DNA of 13,971 nucleotides from Bacillota bacterium (lineage in GTDB: Bacteria > Armatimonadota > Hebobacteria > Hebobacterales > Hebobacteraceae), in the NCBI GenBank assembly GCA_030597345.1, contig JAUVSA010000024.1, positions 1 through 13,971 on the forward strand, in the 5' to 3' direction. Positions 1-6,387 of the stretch are shown piece by piece (the stretch's first letter is position 1; the number at the start of each line of letters is the position of its first letter). The position numbers were made by a program, and so were the translations under genes. A model generated the notes under the pieces. That model was not told the DNA's origin. It ran no database searches and worked only from the letters and a program-made list of their open reading frames with translations.

Positions 1-108
1 GACGGCTCGACCGCCGAATCTCCCCTCACGCACATGCGCCGGCAGCGCCTCCCACAGGATCGTGCGCGCCTCCTCGAGCGTCTTCAGATGGCGGAGTTCA
101 CGGGACAA
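1..108 (-). CDS. Possible 5' end of a minus-strand gene, cut by window edge; unrecognised
   Basis: A minus-strand frame is open from position 108 to the window edge. It starts with a TTG at 106-108 and reads approximately MSRELRHLKTLEEARTILWE, then continues about 16 residues more. Most third codon positions are G or C, as expected for a real gene here, and the strand agrees with every other gene in the window. An AAGG about 10 nt upstream is a weak ribosome binding site. I do not recognise the family from 36 residues. The opposite strand is also open over the same bases (frame starting at base 1, stop TGA at 121-123) and could instead be the tail of a plus-strand gene. The two frames share codon register, so base composition cannot separate them. 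Confidence 0.3.
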   Translation of the reverse strand, partial: MSRELRHLKTLEEARTILWEALPAHVREGRFGGRAV

Positions 109-159
109 GACTTTTTGCCTTGAGTAGAGACAAGCCTCCTGCGCGCTGCTCAGTTCGTA

Positions 160-182
160 GGGCAGGAGCGAGTCTCCTGCCC
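160..182. repeat. Perfect 9-bp inverted repeat (hairpin)
   Basis: GGGCAGGAG (160-168) is the exact reverse complement of CTCCTGCCC (174-182), with a 5-nt loop. No T-run follows on either strand, so it is not a textbook rho-independent terminator. The half-site GGCAGGAG occurs again at 278-285 and at 8752-8759, beside other hairpins, which hints at a dispersed element. Confidence 0.6.
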
Positions 183-228
183 GGCCGCTGCTTTCGGCGG
201 CGAGCTGTGCAACCAAAGGTCGGGTAGA

Positions 229-247
229 GCAGAACCTGGCGTTCTGC
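229..247. repeat. Perfect 7-bp inverted repeat (hairpin)
   Basis: GCAGAAC (229-235) pairs with GTTCTGC (241-247) around the 5-nt loop CTGGC. It is one of three hairpins in the non-coding stretch left of the tRNA gene. No poly-T tract follows it. Its function is unknown. Confidence 0.5.
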
Positions 248-293
248 CCGAATTGGTGGATGTGAGTGCTGACACAAGGCAGGAGGCAAGTGG

Positions 294-339
294 CTAGGCC
301 CTTCGGGCCGCCACGCCGGCCCGCCTCCGGCGGGCCTAG
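294..339. repeat. Nested palindromic element
   Basis: CTAGGCCC (294-301) is the exact reverse complement of GGGCCTAG (332-339), giving an 8-bp outer stem. Inside lie two alternative hairpins: GGCCC/GGGCC (297-301 with 305-309, loop TTC) and GGCCCGCC/GGCGGGCC (318-325 with 329-336, loop TCC). Such a compact nested structure in a gene-free stretch is typical of small REP-like palindromic repeats. No transposase is nearby. Confidence 0.55.
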
Positions 340-480
340 GGACTCCTGCGCTACCCACTTGAAAGGAGAAAGTCGATAGGTGACCGTTCGGAGAGAAGTG
401 GCATACGGCACGATGCTCTCGAGGTGCACGATGGTCGGTCAGCCGTTCTCACCTCTCGCCTTTCACCTCTCTCCTCACTC

Positions 481-506
481 ACCACTCTCGCCAAGGCGAG
501 AGTGGT
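481..506 (-). terminator. 10-bp hairpin overlapping the tRNA 3' end; possible terminator
   Basis: ACCACTCTCG (481-490) and CGAGAGTGGT (497-506) form a perfect 10-bp stem around CCAAGG. On the transcribed minus strand the first four stem bases are the discriminator A and CCA of the tRNA. The hairpin sits where a tRNA terminator would, but the downstream transcript is purine-rich and has no U-tract. It could be a non-canonical terminator or a structure that affects 3' processing. Confidence 0.45.
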
Positions 507-576
507 GGAGCCAGGGGGATTCGAACCCCCGATTCGTCCGTGCGAGGGACGCGTCTTCCCGCTTGACCATGGCCCC
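503..576 (-). tRNA. tRNA-Ala (CGC anticodon), with tRNA-Glu-like body
   Basis: A complete 74-nt cloverleaf can be folded by hand. The acceptor stem GGGGCCA pairs with TGGCTCC and includes G3:U70. T8 and G9 precede a D arm with stem GTC/GAC and loop AAGCGGGAA. The anticodon stem is CGTCC/GGACG with loop CTCGCAC, giving anticodon CGC at 542-544, which reads the Ala codon GCG. A 4-nt variable loop and a T arm GGGGG-TTCGAAT-CCCCC follow. The 3' end A73-CCA is encoded. G3:U70 and A73 are the main alanine identity elements. The D arm (U11:A24) and the variable loop lacking base 47 are features of tRNA-Glu rather than a usual tRNA-Ala. A CTC (Glu) reading is excluded because it would place C, not U, at position 33. 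A good promoter lies at 635-663. Confidence 0.88.
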
Positions 577-589
577 ATGAGGTGAGAGC

Positions 590-616
590 GGCCCGCTCGC
601 GGTCAGGCAGCGGGCC
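590..616 (-). repeat. 8-bp hairpin in the tRNA leader
   Basis: GGCCCGCT (590-597) and AGCGGGCC (609-616) are exact reverse complements with an 11-nt loop. The hairpin lies between the predicted transcription start (about 628) and the tRNA 5' end (576), so it would be in the precursor leader removed by RNase P. It could alternatively weakly terminate readthrough from the gene at 699-1235, but no T-run follows it. Confidence 0.5.
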
Positions 617-634
617 CACTACAGCATCATTCGA

Positions 635-663
635 ATCCTAGCAGAGCCCCGCCTCAGCGTCAA
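635..663 (-). promoter_or_regulatory. Sigma-70 type promoter for the tRNA gene
   Basis: On the minus strand TTGACG (658-663) and TAGGAT (635-640) are separated by exactly 17 nt, close to the TTGACA-17-TATAAT consensus. The predicted start is near 628, about 50 nt before the tRNA 5' end. The promoter lies between the stop of the preceding gene (699) and the tRNA, so the tRNA can be transcribed independently of the dnaG-rpoD cluster. Confidence 0.6.
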
Positions 664-698
664 GCTGCGGGGACCCGCACTGCCCTGAGAAGAGAGAG

Positions 699-1235
699 CT
701 AGGCGGGCGTCTCGTAGGGCGTGCGCGGCCGAGGCGCCGGGCGAGGAACCACCGGGCGCGTTGCCCGCGTCAGCTCAATTCGGCAGCCGGTATCCTGCCC
801 GGTGATGGTCACCTTTCGCACCTCATGGCCTCCCGCGATCGCCAGCACGTAGCGCTCGCCGGATTCATCCGCAATCGTCTCCGGCTCAGGCGATCCGGGG
901 AGTTCGGCGCGGTAGCTCTCGACGACCTCGTCCGGTGTGTCGGCGCTGTGCAGGACCGCGGAGCCGTAGTAGGTGATTGGGATTCCGCCCTTCGTCTTGA
1001 CGGTGTAGGAGAAGCTGCTCACGAGCTCGGCTTCCGGGTAGAATGGCAGCATCAAGTCCTCGGCGGAGGCCGAGGCGGAGTACTCCACGATGACCGGGCG
1101 GCCATCCAGCGTCATCTCCTCCTGTCTCGGGGTCGGAGGCGAAGCGGCCACCACCCAGTAGACGAGGATAGCCAGCAGGGCAAAGGAGACCAGCAGCACA
1201 AGCGTACGTCGTCTGGCGTGGCAAGAGGCTGTCAT
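699..1235 (-). CDS. Single-pass membrane-anchored hypothetical protein
   Basis: I do not recognise this 178-residue protein. It begins with a basic segment (residues 8-10 are RRR) followed by a hydrophobic helix at about 11-31, then a hydrophilic domain expected outside the membrane. The central part (about 64-156) contains LPFYPEAELV, followed by YYGSAVLHSADTPDEVVESY. This looks like a small alpha/beta domain of the kind in which a 'YP-x-A' strand precedes a 'T/S-x-D-x-x-E-x-V-x-x-[FY]Y' helix. The C-terminal 20 residues are Pro- and Arg-rich. The ATG has a good ribosome binding site (GGGAG, 7 nt away). It starts only 27 bp after the rpoD stop, so it is probably the last gene of a dnaG-rpoD transcript. 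No catalytic motif is visible. Confidence 0.8.
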   Translation of the reverse strand: MTASCHARRRTLVLLVSFALLAILVYWVVAASPPTPRQEEMTLDGRPVIVEYSASASAEDLMLPFYPEAELVSSFSYTVKTKGGIPITYYGSAVLHSADTPDEVVESYRAELPGSPEPETIADESGERYVLAIAGGHEVRKVTITGQDTGCRIELTRATRPVVPRPAPRPRTPYETPA

Positions 1236-1262
1236 GCCTGAGCTCCCAGGGAGGGTTGCATC

Positions 1263-3110
1263 TCAGTCGAGGTAGTCGCGCAGCCGCCGGCTGCGGCTCG
1301 GGTGCTTCAGCTTCTTGAGCGCCTTCGCTTCGATCTGACGAATCCGCTCCCGGGTTACCTTGAAGATGTGCCCGACCTCCTCCAGCGTGCGCTGGTAGCC
1401 GTCGTCGAGCCCGAAGCGGAGCTTCAAGACATCTCGCTCCCGGTCGGTGAGGGTGTCCAGCACCGATTCAAGTTGTTCCCGCAGCACCAGCGTGGAGGCG
1501 GCGTCGGCGGGCGATACCGCATCTTCGTCCTCGATGAAATCACCTAGATGAGAATTCTCCTCTTCCCCGATCGGTGTCTCGAGGGAGAGAGGCTCTGGCG
1601 CGATGCGGAAGATCTCTGTCACCCGCTGGACGGCCTTCTGGCGATCCTCTCCCGTCTCGAAGGGGCCCTCCATCTCCTCCGCGATCTCTTCCCAGGTAGG
1701 CTCGCGTCCCAACAGCTGATGGAGGTGGCGGGAGATCTTCACCAGCTTGTTGATCGTTTCGACCATGTGCCCTGGGATCCGGATCGTCCGGCCCTGGTCC
1801 GCGATGGCGCGCGTGATCGCCTGGCGAATCCACCAGGTTGCATAGGTCGAGAACTTGAACTTCTTCCGGTAATCGAATTTCTCGACCGCCCGGATGAGAC
1901 CGATGTTGCCCTCCTGGATGAGATCGAGGAACGACATCCCCCGTCCGCTGTACTTCTTCGCGATGCTGACGACCAACCGCAGGTTCGCTTCAGTCAACTT
2001 CTGCTTCGCCGCCCGGCCCTCCACCAGTATCTTGCGTGCCCAGGCGAGGACGTCCTTGACCCCATCCGCCGATGTCTTCGCCGCGCGGGCTATCTCCCGC
2101 AGCGTCGGCTCCCGCGGCGGCGTGCCCCGCAGTTGCTTGGCCACCGTCAACACCCGCAGGTTCCCGCGTAGCTGCCCGGCGGACATCTCCAGGATTCCCG
2201 GCGCATCGTAGCGGCTGACCGTGTCATCGTCTTCCGGCGGTCCGGCATCCTCCTCGCTGCGGGCCTCGGCGCGGAACTGATCCCACACATTGCGAAGGAA
2301 GAGGTCGCGGCGCACGCGCCGGAGCTGAAGCCGCCGCCGGAGCCGCCGATACAGGTCACCCCGCCGTCGCGACTCGTTCAGGGCGCGCTGAAGTTCGGCC
2401 TTCCCCACGCGGCTGCCCTCCTCCGCGGGAGCCGCGTAGTCCCGCAGCAGCAGCATTTGTCTGGCCTTCAGATCCTCGAGGCAATGCCGCAGATAGGCAT
2501 GGACGTCCGCGTGCACCTGCTCCGGCGTAAGCTCCTCCATCCGCGCCCCGCGAGACAGATGCCGCTTGATGACGTGATCGATGACCTCAACGTCTTGCTT
2601 GAGATCGCCATCGGACGAGCTCTCGATGGCACGGGTGATGTCAGGCAGGCGCGGCTCCCGGTCCAGCAAATTCATGCTGTACTCCCACACCGCCTGGAGC
2701 TTCGACAGGATGGTGGCACGCTCCAGCTGCTTGGCGAGCGCCACCTCTTCGTCGGGCGTGAGAAGCTGAACCCGGCCGATCTCCCGCAGGTACATCCGCA
2801 CGGAATCGTCCGGCGGGATGCCCTCGACGGGGGGAAGCTCTTCTGCCCGCTGCGCGACGGCGGTTCGCGCCGCCGATCTACGGCCGGGAGCAGACCCCGT
2901 GGCCTGCGCCGCTCTCTCCGATTTCTGCACTACCCGGATCCCCTCGTCGCCCACCAGTTGGAGGATGTCATCGAGCTGGTCCGGATCCACCCGGTCCTCG
3001 CTGAGAGTGTCGTTTATCTCCTCATAGGTCAGCACGCCGCCCTGCTTGCGCCCCTGCTCGAGCAGCTTCTGAACCTCGTCGGATCGCTTCAGCTCACGAC
3101 GTCGCGCCAT
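1263..3110 (-). CDS. rpoD: Primary RNA polymerase sigma factor (RpoD/SigA)
   Basis: This is the housekeeping sigma-70 factor, which directs RNA polymerase to -35/-10 promoters. Counting from the ATG at 3110 (615 aa), region 1.1 is at about 11-61. Region 1.2 is at about 100-133, with DDSVRMYLREIGRVQLLTPD. A charged non-conserved region fills about 134-370. Region 2 (371-443) contains NLRLVVSIAKKYSGRGMSFL, the DLIQEGNIGL core-binding helix, and the -10 helix with FSTYATWWIRQAITRAIADQ. Region 3 spans about 453-528 (SLETPIGEEE, HLGDFIED). Region 4 (about 546-610) carries the helix-turn-helix TLEEVGHIFKVTRERIRQIE. Region 3 has about 10 extra residues near 480-493 compared with E. coli. Another ATG lies 6 nt upstream (3116), but GGTGG is well spaced only for the 3110 start. 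dnaG is immediately upstream and on the same strand. Confidence 0.96.
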   Translation of the reverse strand: MARRRELKRSDEVQKLLEQGRKQGGVLTYEEINDTLSEDRVDPDQLDDILQLVGDEGIRVVQKSERAAQATGSAPGRRSAARTAVAQRAEELPPVEGIPPDDSVRMYLREIGRVQLLTPDEEVALAKQLERATILSKLQAVWEYSMNLLDREPRLPDITRAIESSSDGDLKQDVEVIDHVIKRHLSRGARMEELTPEQVHADVHAYLRHCLEDLKARQMLLLRDYAAPAEEGSRVGKAELQRALNESRRRGDLYRRLRRRLQLRRVRRDLFLRNVWDQFRAEARSEEDAGPPEDDDTVSRYDAPGILEMSAGQLRGNLRVLTVAKQLRGTPPREPTLREIARAAKTSADGVKDVLAWARKILVEGRAAKQKLTEANLRLVVSIAKKYSGRGMSFLDLIQEGNIGLIRAVEKFDYRKKFKFSTYATWWIRQAITRAIADQGRTIRIPGHMVETINKLVKISRHLHQLLGREPTWEEIAEEMEGPFETGEDRQKAVQRVTEIFRIAPEPLSLETPIGEEENSHLGDFIEDEDAVSPADAASTLVLREQLESVLDTLTDRERDVLKLRFGLDDGYQRTLEEVGHIFKVTRERIRQIEAKALKKLKHPSRSRRLRDYLD

Positions 3111-3232
3111 GCCCATCCACCATATAGTCGCCTTCGACAGACCATTCTCTCACGCCTGCTTCTCTTCCTCGCTTTGGACCGGATATTCCCACTCGCACGC
3201 CCTGCTCCCTGCCCGGCTCCCCAGCGCTCTCC

Positions 3233-5158
3233 CTAGTTCTCCCCCATGATGCGCCGCCCCGCCAGCTCAGACAATCGACGGTTGACCTCCGTCAGCTCGC
3301 CCTGAACGGCCTCTCGCTCTTCCTGCGACTTGGCCTCATCCAGCCGCCGGAGCAGCTCCCGCTGCTGCCTTCGGAGCCGGCGGTCTTCCTCTAGCCGCGC
3401 AATGGCCACTTCGACCCACTTCTCGCGCTCGGTGACCGCTTGCTCCTCCTCGACGTCGATACCCAAGGTTCCCCATTGTCGCTTGAGGCGCTCTCCCACT
3501 CCTTTCTTCGCGACCGACTCCTCGATCTGCTCCTCTGGCACGTACTCGAGGGCGAGCCCTGCGAGGGTCGGACGAATGTGCGGCTCTAGCTCGGCCAACA
3601 CCTCCTGTGCGCTGAACGGCTCTCCCCGCTCCATCAGCCGGCGCATTGCCTCAAACACGGCCCTCTGTCCCTCGTCAGGGAAGTACTCGACCTTCAGCGA
3701 CCCCAGATGCTGCTCGGCGAGGTCCCCACTCTGAAGGAACGCGGCCAGTAGAGTCGCTTGCAGTCGTCCCGCGGACGGCTTCTCCAGGCCCTGCCTCTGG
3801 GCAGAGCCCTCCCCCGAGGCCGCCAGAGGTATTCTCCGCGAGCGGCCCTCAATCCTCTTGATCTCCCGCGCCAATGCCTGGCGGAGTTCCGCCTCCAGCG
3901 GCCTCCGGCGATCGGGCGCATCGGCGCCCTGCCGCTCGGCGAGCCATCTCAGATAGTATTCCCTGTCCGCACCCGCGGGTGCGCGCGCGAGCACCAATAT
4001 CGCGCCCCGCAGCGCCTCCGCTTGCGCTCGCTCTCCCTGTCCCTCCGCTCGGGCGAGAACGCGACCGAGTTCCCACTCGATCATCGGCCGGGCATCCGCC
4101 ACCAGTTGGCGAAGAGCCTCCCCTCCTCGCTCGCGAACCACATCGTCGGGGTCCACGCCCTCCGGCATACTCACCACGCGGACGTCCAGTTCCGCTTGCT
4201 GGAACAGCTCTCTTCCCCTCAGCGCCGCCGCCAGGCCGGCCGAATCGGAATCAAAGGCCAGCACCAGGCTCTTCACCTGCCGCCGGAGCAGGTTCACGTG
4301 CTCGGCCGTGAGCGCGGTCCCCATGGTCGCCACGGCTTCCGTCAGGCCGGCCTCGCAGCAGGAGATGGCGTCGAGGTACCCCTCCACGACGACCGCCCGC
4401 TCAGCCTCCGCCATCGCCCGTCGCGCCCGGTCGAAGTTCCACAGAACCTGACCCTTCTGGAAGAGGGGGCTTTCCGGGGAGTTCAGATACTTCGGCTGCT
4501 GGTCGTCCGCCAGGGCGCGCCCGCCGAAGGCGATCACGCGGCCGGTCGCATCACGGATGGGGAAGATCAGCCGGTTGCGAAAACGGTCATAGAAGTGGTC
4601 CTCCCGCGGCACGGCCAGGCCGGCCCTCGCCAGATCCTGGCCGGAGAATCCCCGCTTCGCCATCGCCTTGAGCAGCGACTCCCATGCATCGCGAGCGTAC
4701 CCGAGACAAAAGGCCTCGACGGATTCGTTGGAGATGCCGCGCCGCTGGAGATAAGCGCGCGTCCCGCGCCCTGTGTCGCCTCGCAGAAGCGCCTGAAAAA
4801 ACTTGGCCGCCTGTTCGTGCAGAGCGAGAAGGCGCTCTCTAGTGCGTTGTCGCGCGGCGTCGGCGGGGCGTTTCGGAGGAACGCCGAGGCGGCGAGCGAG
4901 TAGCTCTACGGCCTCTGCGAAGGAGACCTTCTCGATCATCTCCACGAAGCGGAACAGGTCGCCGCCCGCCTTGCAGCCGAAGCAGTGCCAGAGGCCCTTC
5001 TCCGGATCGAGCGTGAAGGACGGCGTCCGCTCTTGGTGGAAGGGGCACAGCCCCCCCAGCCGCGCCCCCGACTTCCGAAGCCGGACGTGCGGAGAGACGA
5101 TCTCGACGAGATCGGCCCGACGCCGGATTTCCTCCAGGTCCCATCCGCCCGCGGACAT
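3233..5158 (-). CDS. dnaG: DNA primase (DnaG)
   Basis: This enzyme makes the RNA primers for replication and works with the DnaB helicase. The 641-residue protein has an N-terminal CHC2 zinc finger with ligands C38, H41, C59 and C62. The RNA polymerase core domain includes YDRFRNRLIFPIRD (about 190-203) and KYLNSPES. The TOPRIM metal-binding motifs are EGYLD (E259-D263), FDSDSAG (302-308) and DPDD (336-339). The C-terminal third (about 455-641) is helical and rich in Glu and Arg. It includes a coiled-coil-like tail and corresponds to the poorly conserved DnaB-binding domain. The ATG is preceded by a strong ribosome binding site (AGGGGAGGT, 7 nt away). rpoD follows after about 120 bp, the order of the macromolecular-synthesis operon, although rpsU is not present. 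Confidence 0.96.
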   Translation of the reverse strand: MSAGGWDLEEIRRRADLVEIVSPHVRLRKSGARLGGLCPFHQERTPSFTLDPEKGLWHCFGCKAGGDLFRFVEMIEKVSFAEAVELLARRLGVPPKRPADAARQRTRERLLALHEQAAKFFQALLRGDTGRGTRAYLQRRGISNESVEAFCLGYARDAWESLLKAMAKRGFSGQDLARAGLAVPREDHFYDRFRNRLIFPIRDATGRVIAFGGRALADDQQPKYLNSPESPLFQKGQVLWNFDRARRAMAEAERAVVVEGYLDAISCCEAGLTEAVATMGTALTAEHVNLLRRQVKSLVLAFDSDSAGLAAALRGRELFQQAELDVRVVSMPEGVDPDDVVRERGGEALRQLVADARPMIEWELGRVLARAEGQGERAQAEALRGAILVLARAPAGADREYYLRWLAERQGADAPDRRRPLEAELRQALAREIKRIEGRSRRIPLAASGEGSAQRQGLEKPSAGRLQATLLAAFLQSGDLAEQHLGSLKVEYFPDEGQRAVFEAMRRLMERGEPFSAQEVLAELEPHIRPTLAGLALEYVPEEQIEESVAKKGVGERLKRQWGTLGIDVEEEQAVTEREKWVEVAIARLEEDRRLRRQQRELLRRLDEAKSQEEREAVQGELTEVNRRLSELAGRRIMGEN

Positions 5159-5254
5159 CGGTGTTACCTCCCCTGTCCCACAGGCTCAATTCGGCCCCAG
5201 TACCGCGGTCCCCTGCGTGCGAAAAGAGCACACTGATTTCGGGCCCCCTGGGGT

Positions 5255-5283
5255 ATGATACTAGTGGGAGACGGGGGCAACAG
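5255..5283 (-). promoter_or_regulatory. Weak candidate promoter for dnaG
   Basis: On the minus strand TATCAT (5255-5260) is a fair -10 element. Seventeen nt upstream of it is CTGTTG (5278-5283), a poor -35. The predicted start would leave a leader of about 90 nt before the dnaG ATG, whose ribosome binding site is strong. It is offered because a separate promoter is expected between the sugar genes and dnaG. Confidence 0.3.
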
Positions 5284-5440
5284 GCCGCCAATAGCGGAGC
5301 GGTTGCGGCCAAACGTCATTGCCCTCGCAGCAGCGCCCCTGCCTCCCTCTAGCAGGCGCTGCGCTCCAGGGCCCCGGCGATCCAGGATTCGATCTCCGAC
5401 AGGACTGCGTTGGGGCCTGCGGAGGCTCAGCAGGTACGCC

Positions 5441-5472
5441 TCGTGTGATTGCACTTCTCGTGTGATCGCACT
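5441..5472. repeat. Two 15-bp direct repeats with 17-bp period
   Basis: TCGTGTGATTGCACT (5441-5455) and TCGTGTGATCGCACT (5458-5472) differ at one base. A third TGTGA follows at 5476-5480. The array lies 43 bp beyond the stop of the last permease gene and about 280 bp upstream of dnaG. It could be a pair of regulator binding sites on roughly the same DNA face, or a simple sequence duplication. Confidence 0.55.
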
Positions 5473-5514
5473 CGATGTGAAGCCCCGCGTTACACCTGAC
5501 GCACTCTCCGCGCC

Positions 5515-6387
5515 TTACCCTTTCACTGCCCCGAGCTGCACGCCCCGCACGATATGCTTTTGGGCCGCCACGAAGAGAATCACCAGAGGAATGATATTCA
5601 TCACACTGGCGGCCATGATCAAGTTTGTCTGGCGCCCGTAGACGGTGTCGAAATACAGCATCCCGATCGGAAGGGTCCGCAGGTGCTCGCTCTTGATGAG
5701 GATGAGCGGCCAGAAGAAGGACCCGTAGTTCCCCAGGAAGGTAAAGATGCCCAGGGTGACCAGGCCGGCGCGCGACAGCGGCATGATCACATCCCAGAAG
5801 ATCTGCCACGGACTGGCGCCGTCGATTGCAGCAGCTTCGTCCAACGCGGACGGAATCGTCAGCATGAACTGGCGCAGAAGGAACGTTCCGAAGGCGCTGA
5901 AGGAGGCCGGCACGATCAGGCCCAAGTAGCTGTCGAGCAAGTGCAGCTTGACCATCAGCGTGTAGTTGGGGATCATGAGTACCACGCCGGGGATCATCAG
6001 GGTCGCCAGGTAGAGCCGGAACACTGTATCGCGCCCCCGCCACTGCAGCCGGGCAAATGCGTACGCCGCCATGGCGCTGGTGAGGCACTGAAGGAAGGTA
6101 ACCCACGCGGCAATGAATATGCTGTTGAAGTAGTAGCGCGCGAAGGAGACCTGCTCGAAGACGTTCAGGTAGTTCTCGAACCGCCACACCGATGGTATCG
6201 GGTTGAGCTGCTCCACCTCCTGCAGGGACTTGAAGCTGGCGAGCACCATCCACATGAACGGCACCAGCATCGTGACCGCCATCAGTACCAGCAGCACGTG
6301 GCTGGCGGTGAACCGGCCCCGCCGGTACCACCAGGCGGAGAAGTCGCCAGGCCTCTTCTCTTCCGTCCCCGGGTGCGCCCGCCTCAA
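5515..6387 (-). CDS. Carbohydrate ABC transporter permease, MalG/UgpE type
   Basis: This is one of the two inner-membrane subunits of a CUT1-family sugar importer. The 290-residue protein has an N-terminal hydrophobic helix (about 29-50) and several more membrane segments. The EAA loop DEAAAIDGASPWQIFWDVIM (183-202) is followed by PL, and it contacts the transport ATPase. The start is a TTG at 6387 overlapping the stop of the preceding permease gene (TTGA). It is supported by an AAGGAG ribosome binding site 8 nt upstream and by the absence of any earlier or nearby ATG. Translational coupling with the preceding gene is likely. The substrate cannot be read from the sequence; the upstream sulfatases and GH2 enzyme suggest an oligosaccharide. 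No ATPase gene follows. Confidence 0.92.
   Translation of the reverse strand: MRRAHPGTEEKRPGDFSAWWYRRGRFTASHVLLVLMAVTMLVPFMWMVLASFKSLQEVEQLNPIPSVWRFENYLNVFEQVSFARYYFNSIFIAAWVTFLQCLTSAMAAYAFARLQWRGRDTVFRLYLATLMIPGVVLMIPNYTLMVKLHLLDSYLGLIVPASFSAFGTFLLRQFMLTIPSALDEAAAIDGASPWQIFWDVIMPLSRAGLVTLGIFTFLGNYGSFFWPLILIKSEHLRTLPIGMLYFDTVYGRQTNLIMAASVMNIIPLVILFVAAQKHIVRGVQLGAVKG

Larger units (their letters stand above)
109..480. other. Non-coding, hairpin-rich intergenic region
   Basis: I see no credible gene in this stretch. Frames that are open here have no family-like composition and no good ribosome binding site. It contains at least three perfect hairpins (160-182, 229-247, 294-339) and repeated short words: GGCAGGAG or its complement occurs at 161-168, 174-181 and 278-285. 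The part nearest the tRNA gene (about 440-480) is pyrimidine-rich on the plus strand and carries the word TCACCTCTC twice. The region separates the tRNA gene from whatever lies to the left. It may hold a tRNA terminator and remnants of small palindromic repeats. Confidence 0.6.
5159..5514. other. 356-bp intergenic gap between sugar-transport genes and dnaG
   Basis: I see no supportable gene in this gap. Near dnaG it carries the strong ribosome binding site and a weak candidate promoter. Near the permease gene it carries a direct repeat (5441-5472). A minus-strand frame over about 5164-5454 is open but rich in Arg, Gly and Pro, lacks a good start and resembles no family. A short second frame (about 5340-5415), ending in a TAG, has protein-like composition but no start codon and could be a relic. 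No canonical terminator with a T-run is visible after the permease stop. Confidence 0.5.

Noticed and set aside
503..576. Reading the tRNA as tRNA-Glu(CUC)
   Set aside because: That register would put C at position 33 and unbalance the 7-nt anticodon loop. With U33 in place the anticodon is CGC.
2457..3236. Plus-strand open frame of about 259 codons opposite rpoD
   Set aside because: It is a shadow of rpoD with no family features.
3758..4903. Plus-strand open frame of about 381 codons opposite dnaG
   Set aside because: It is a shadow of dnaG, whose zinc finger and TOPRIM motifs are intact on the minus strand.
5164..5454. Minus-strand frame of 96 codons between permease and dnaG
   Set aside because: It starts at GTG without a ribosome binding site and has low-complexity Arg/Gly/Pro composition. 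It also overlaps the dnaG leader and its ribosome binding site.
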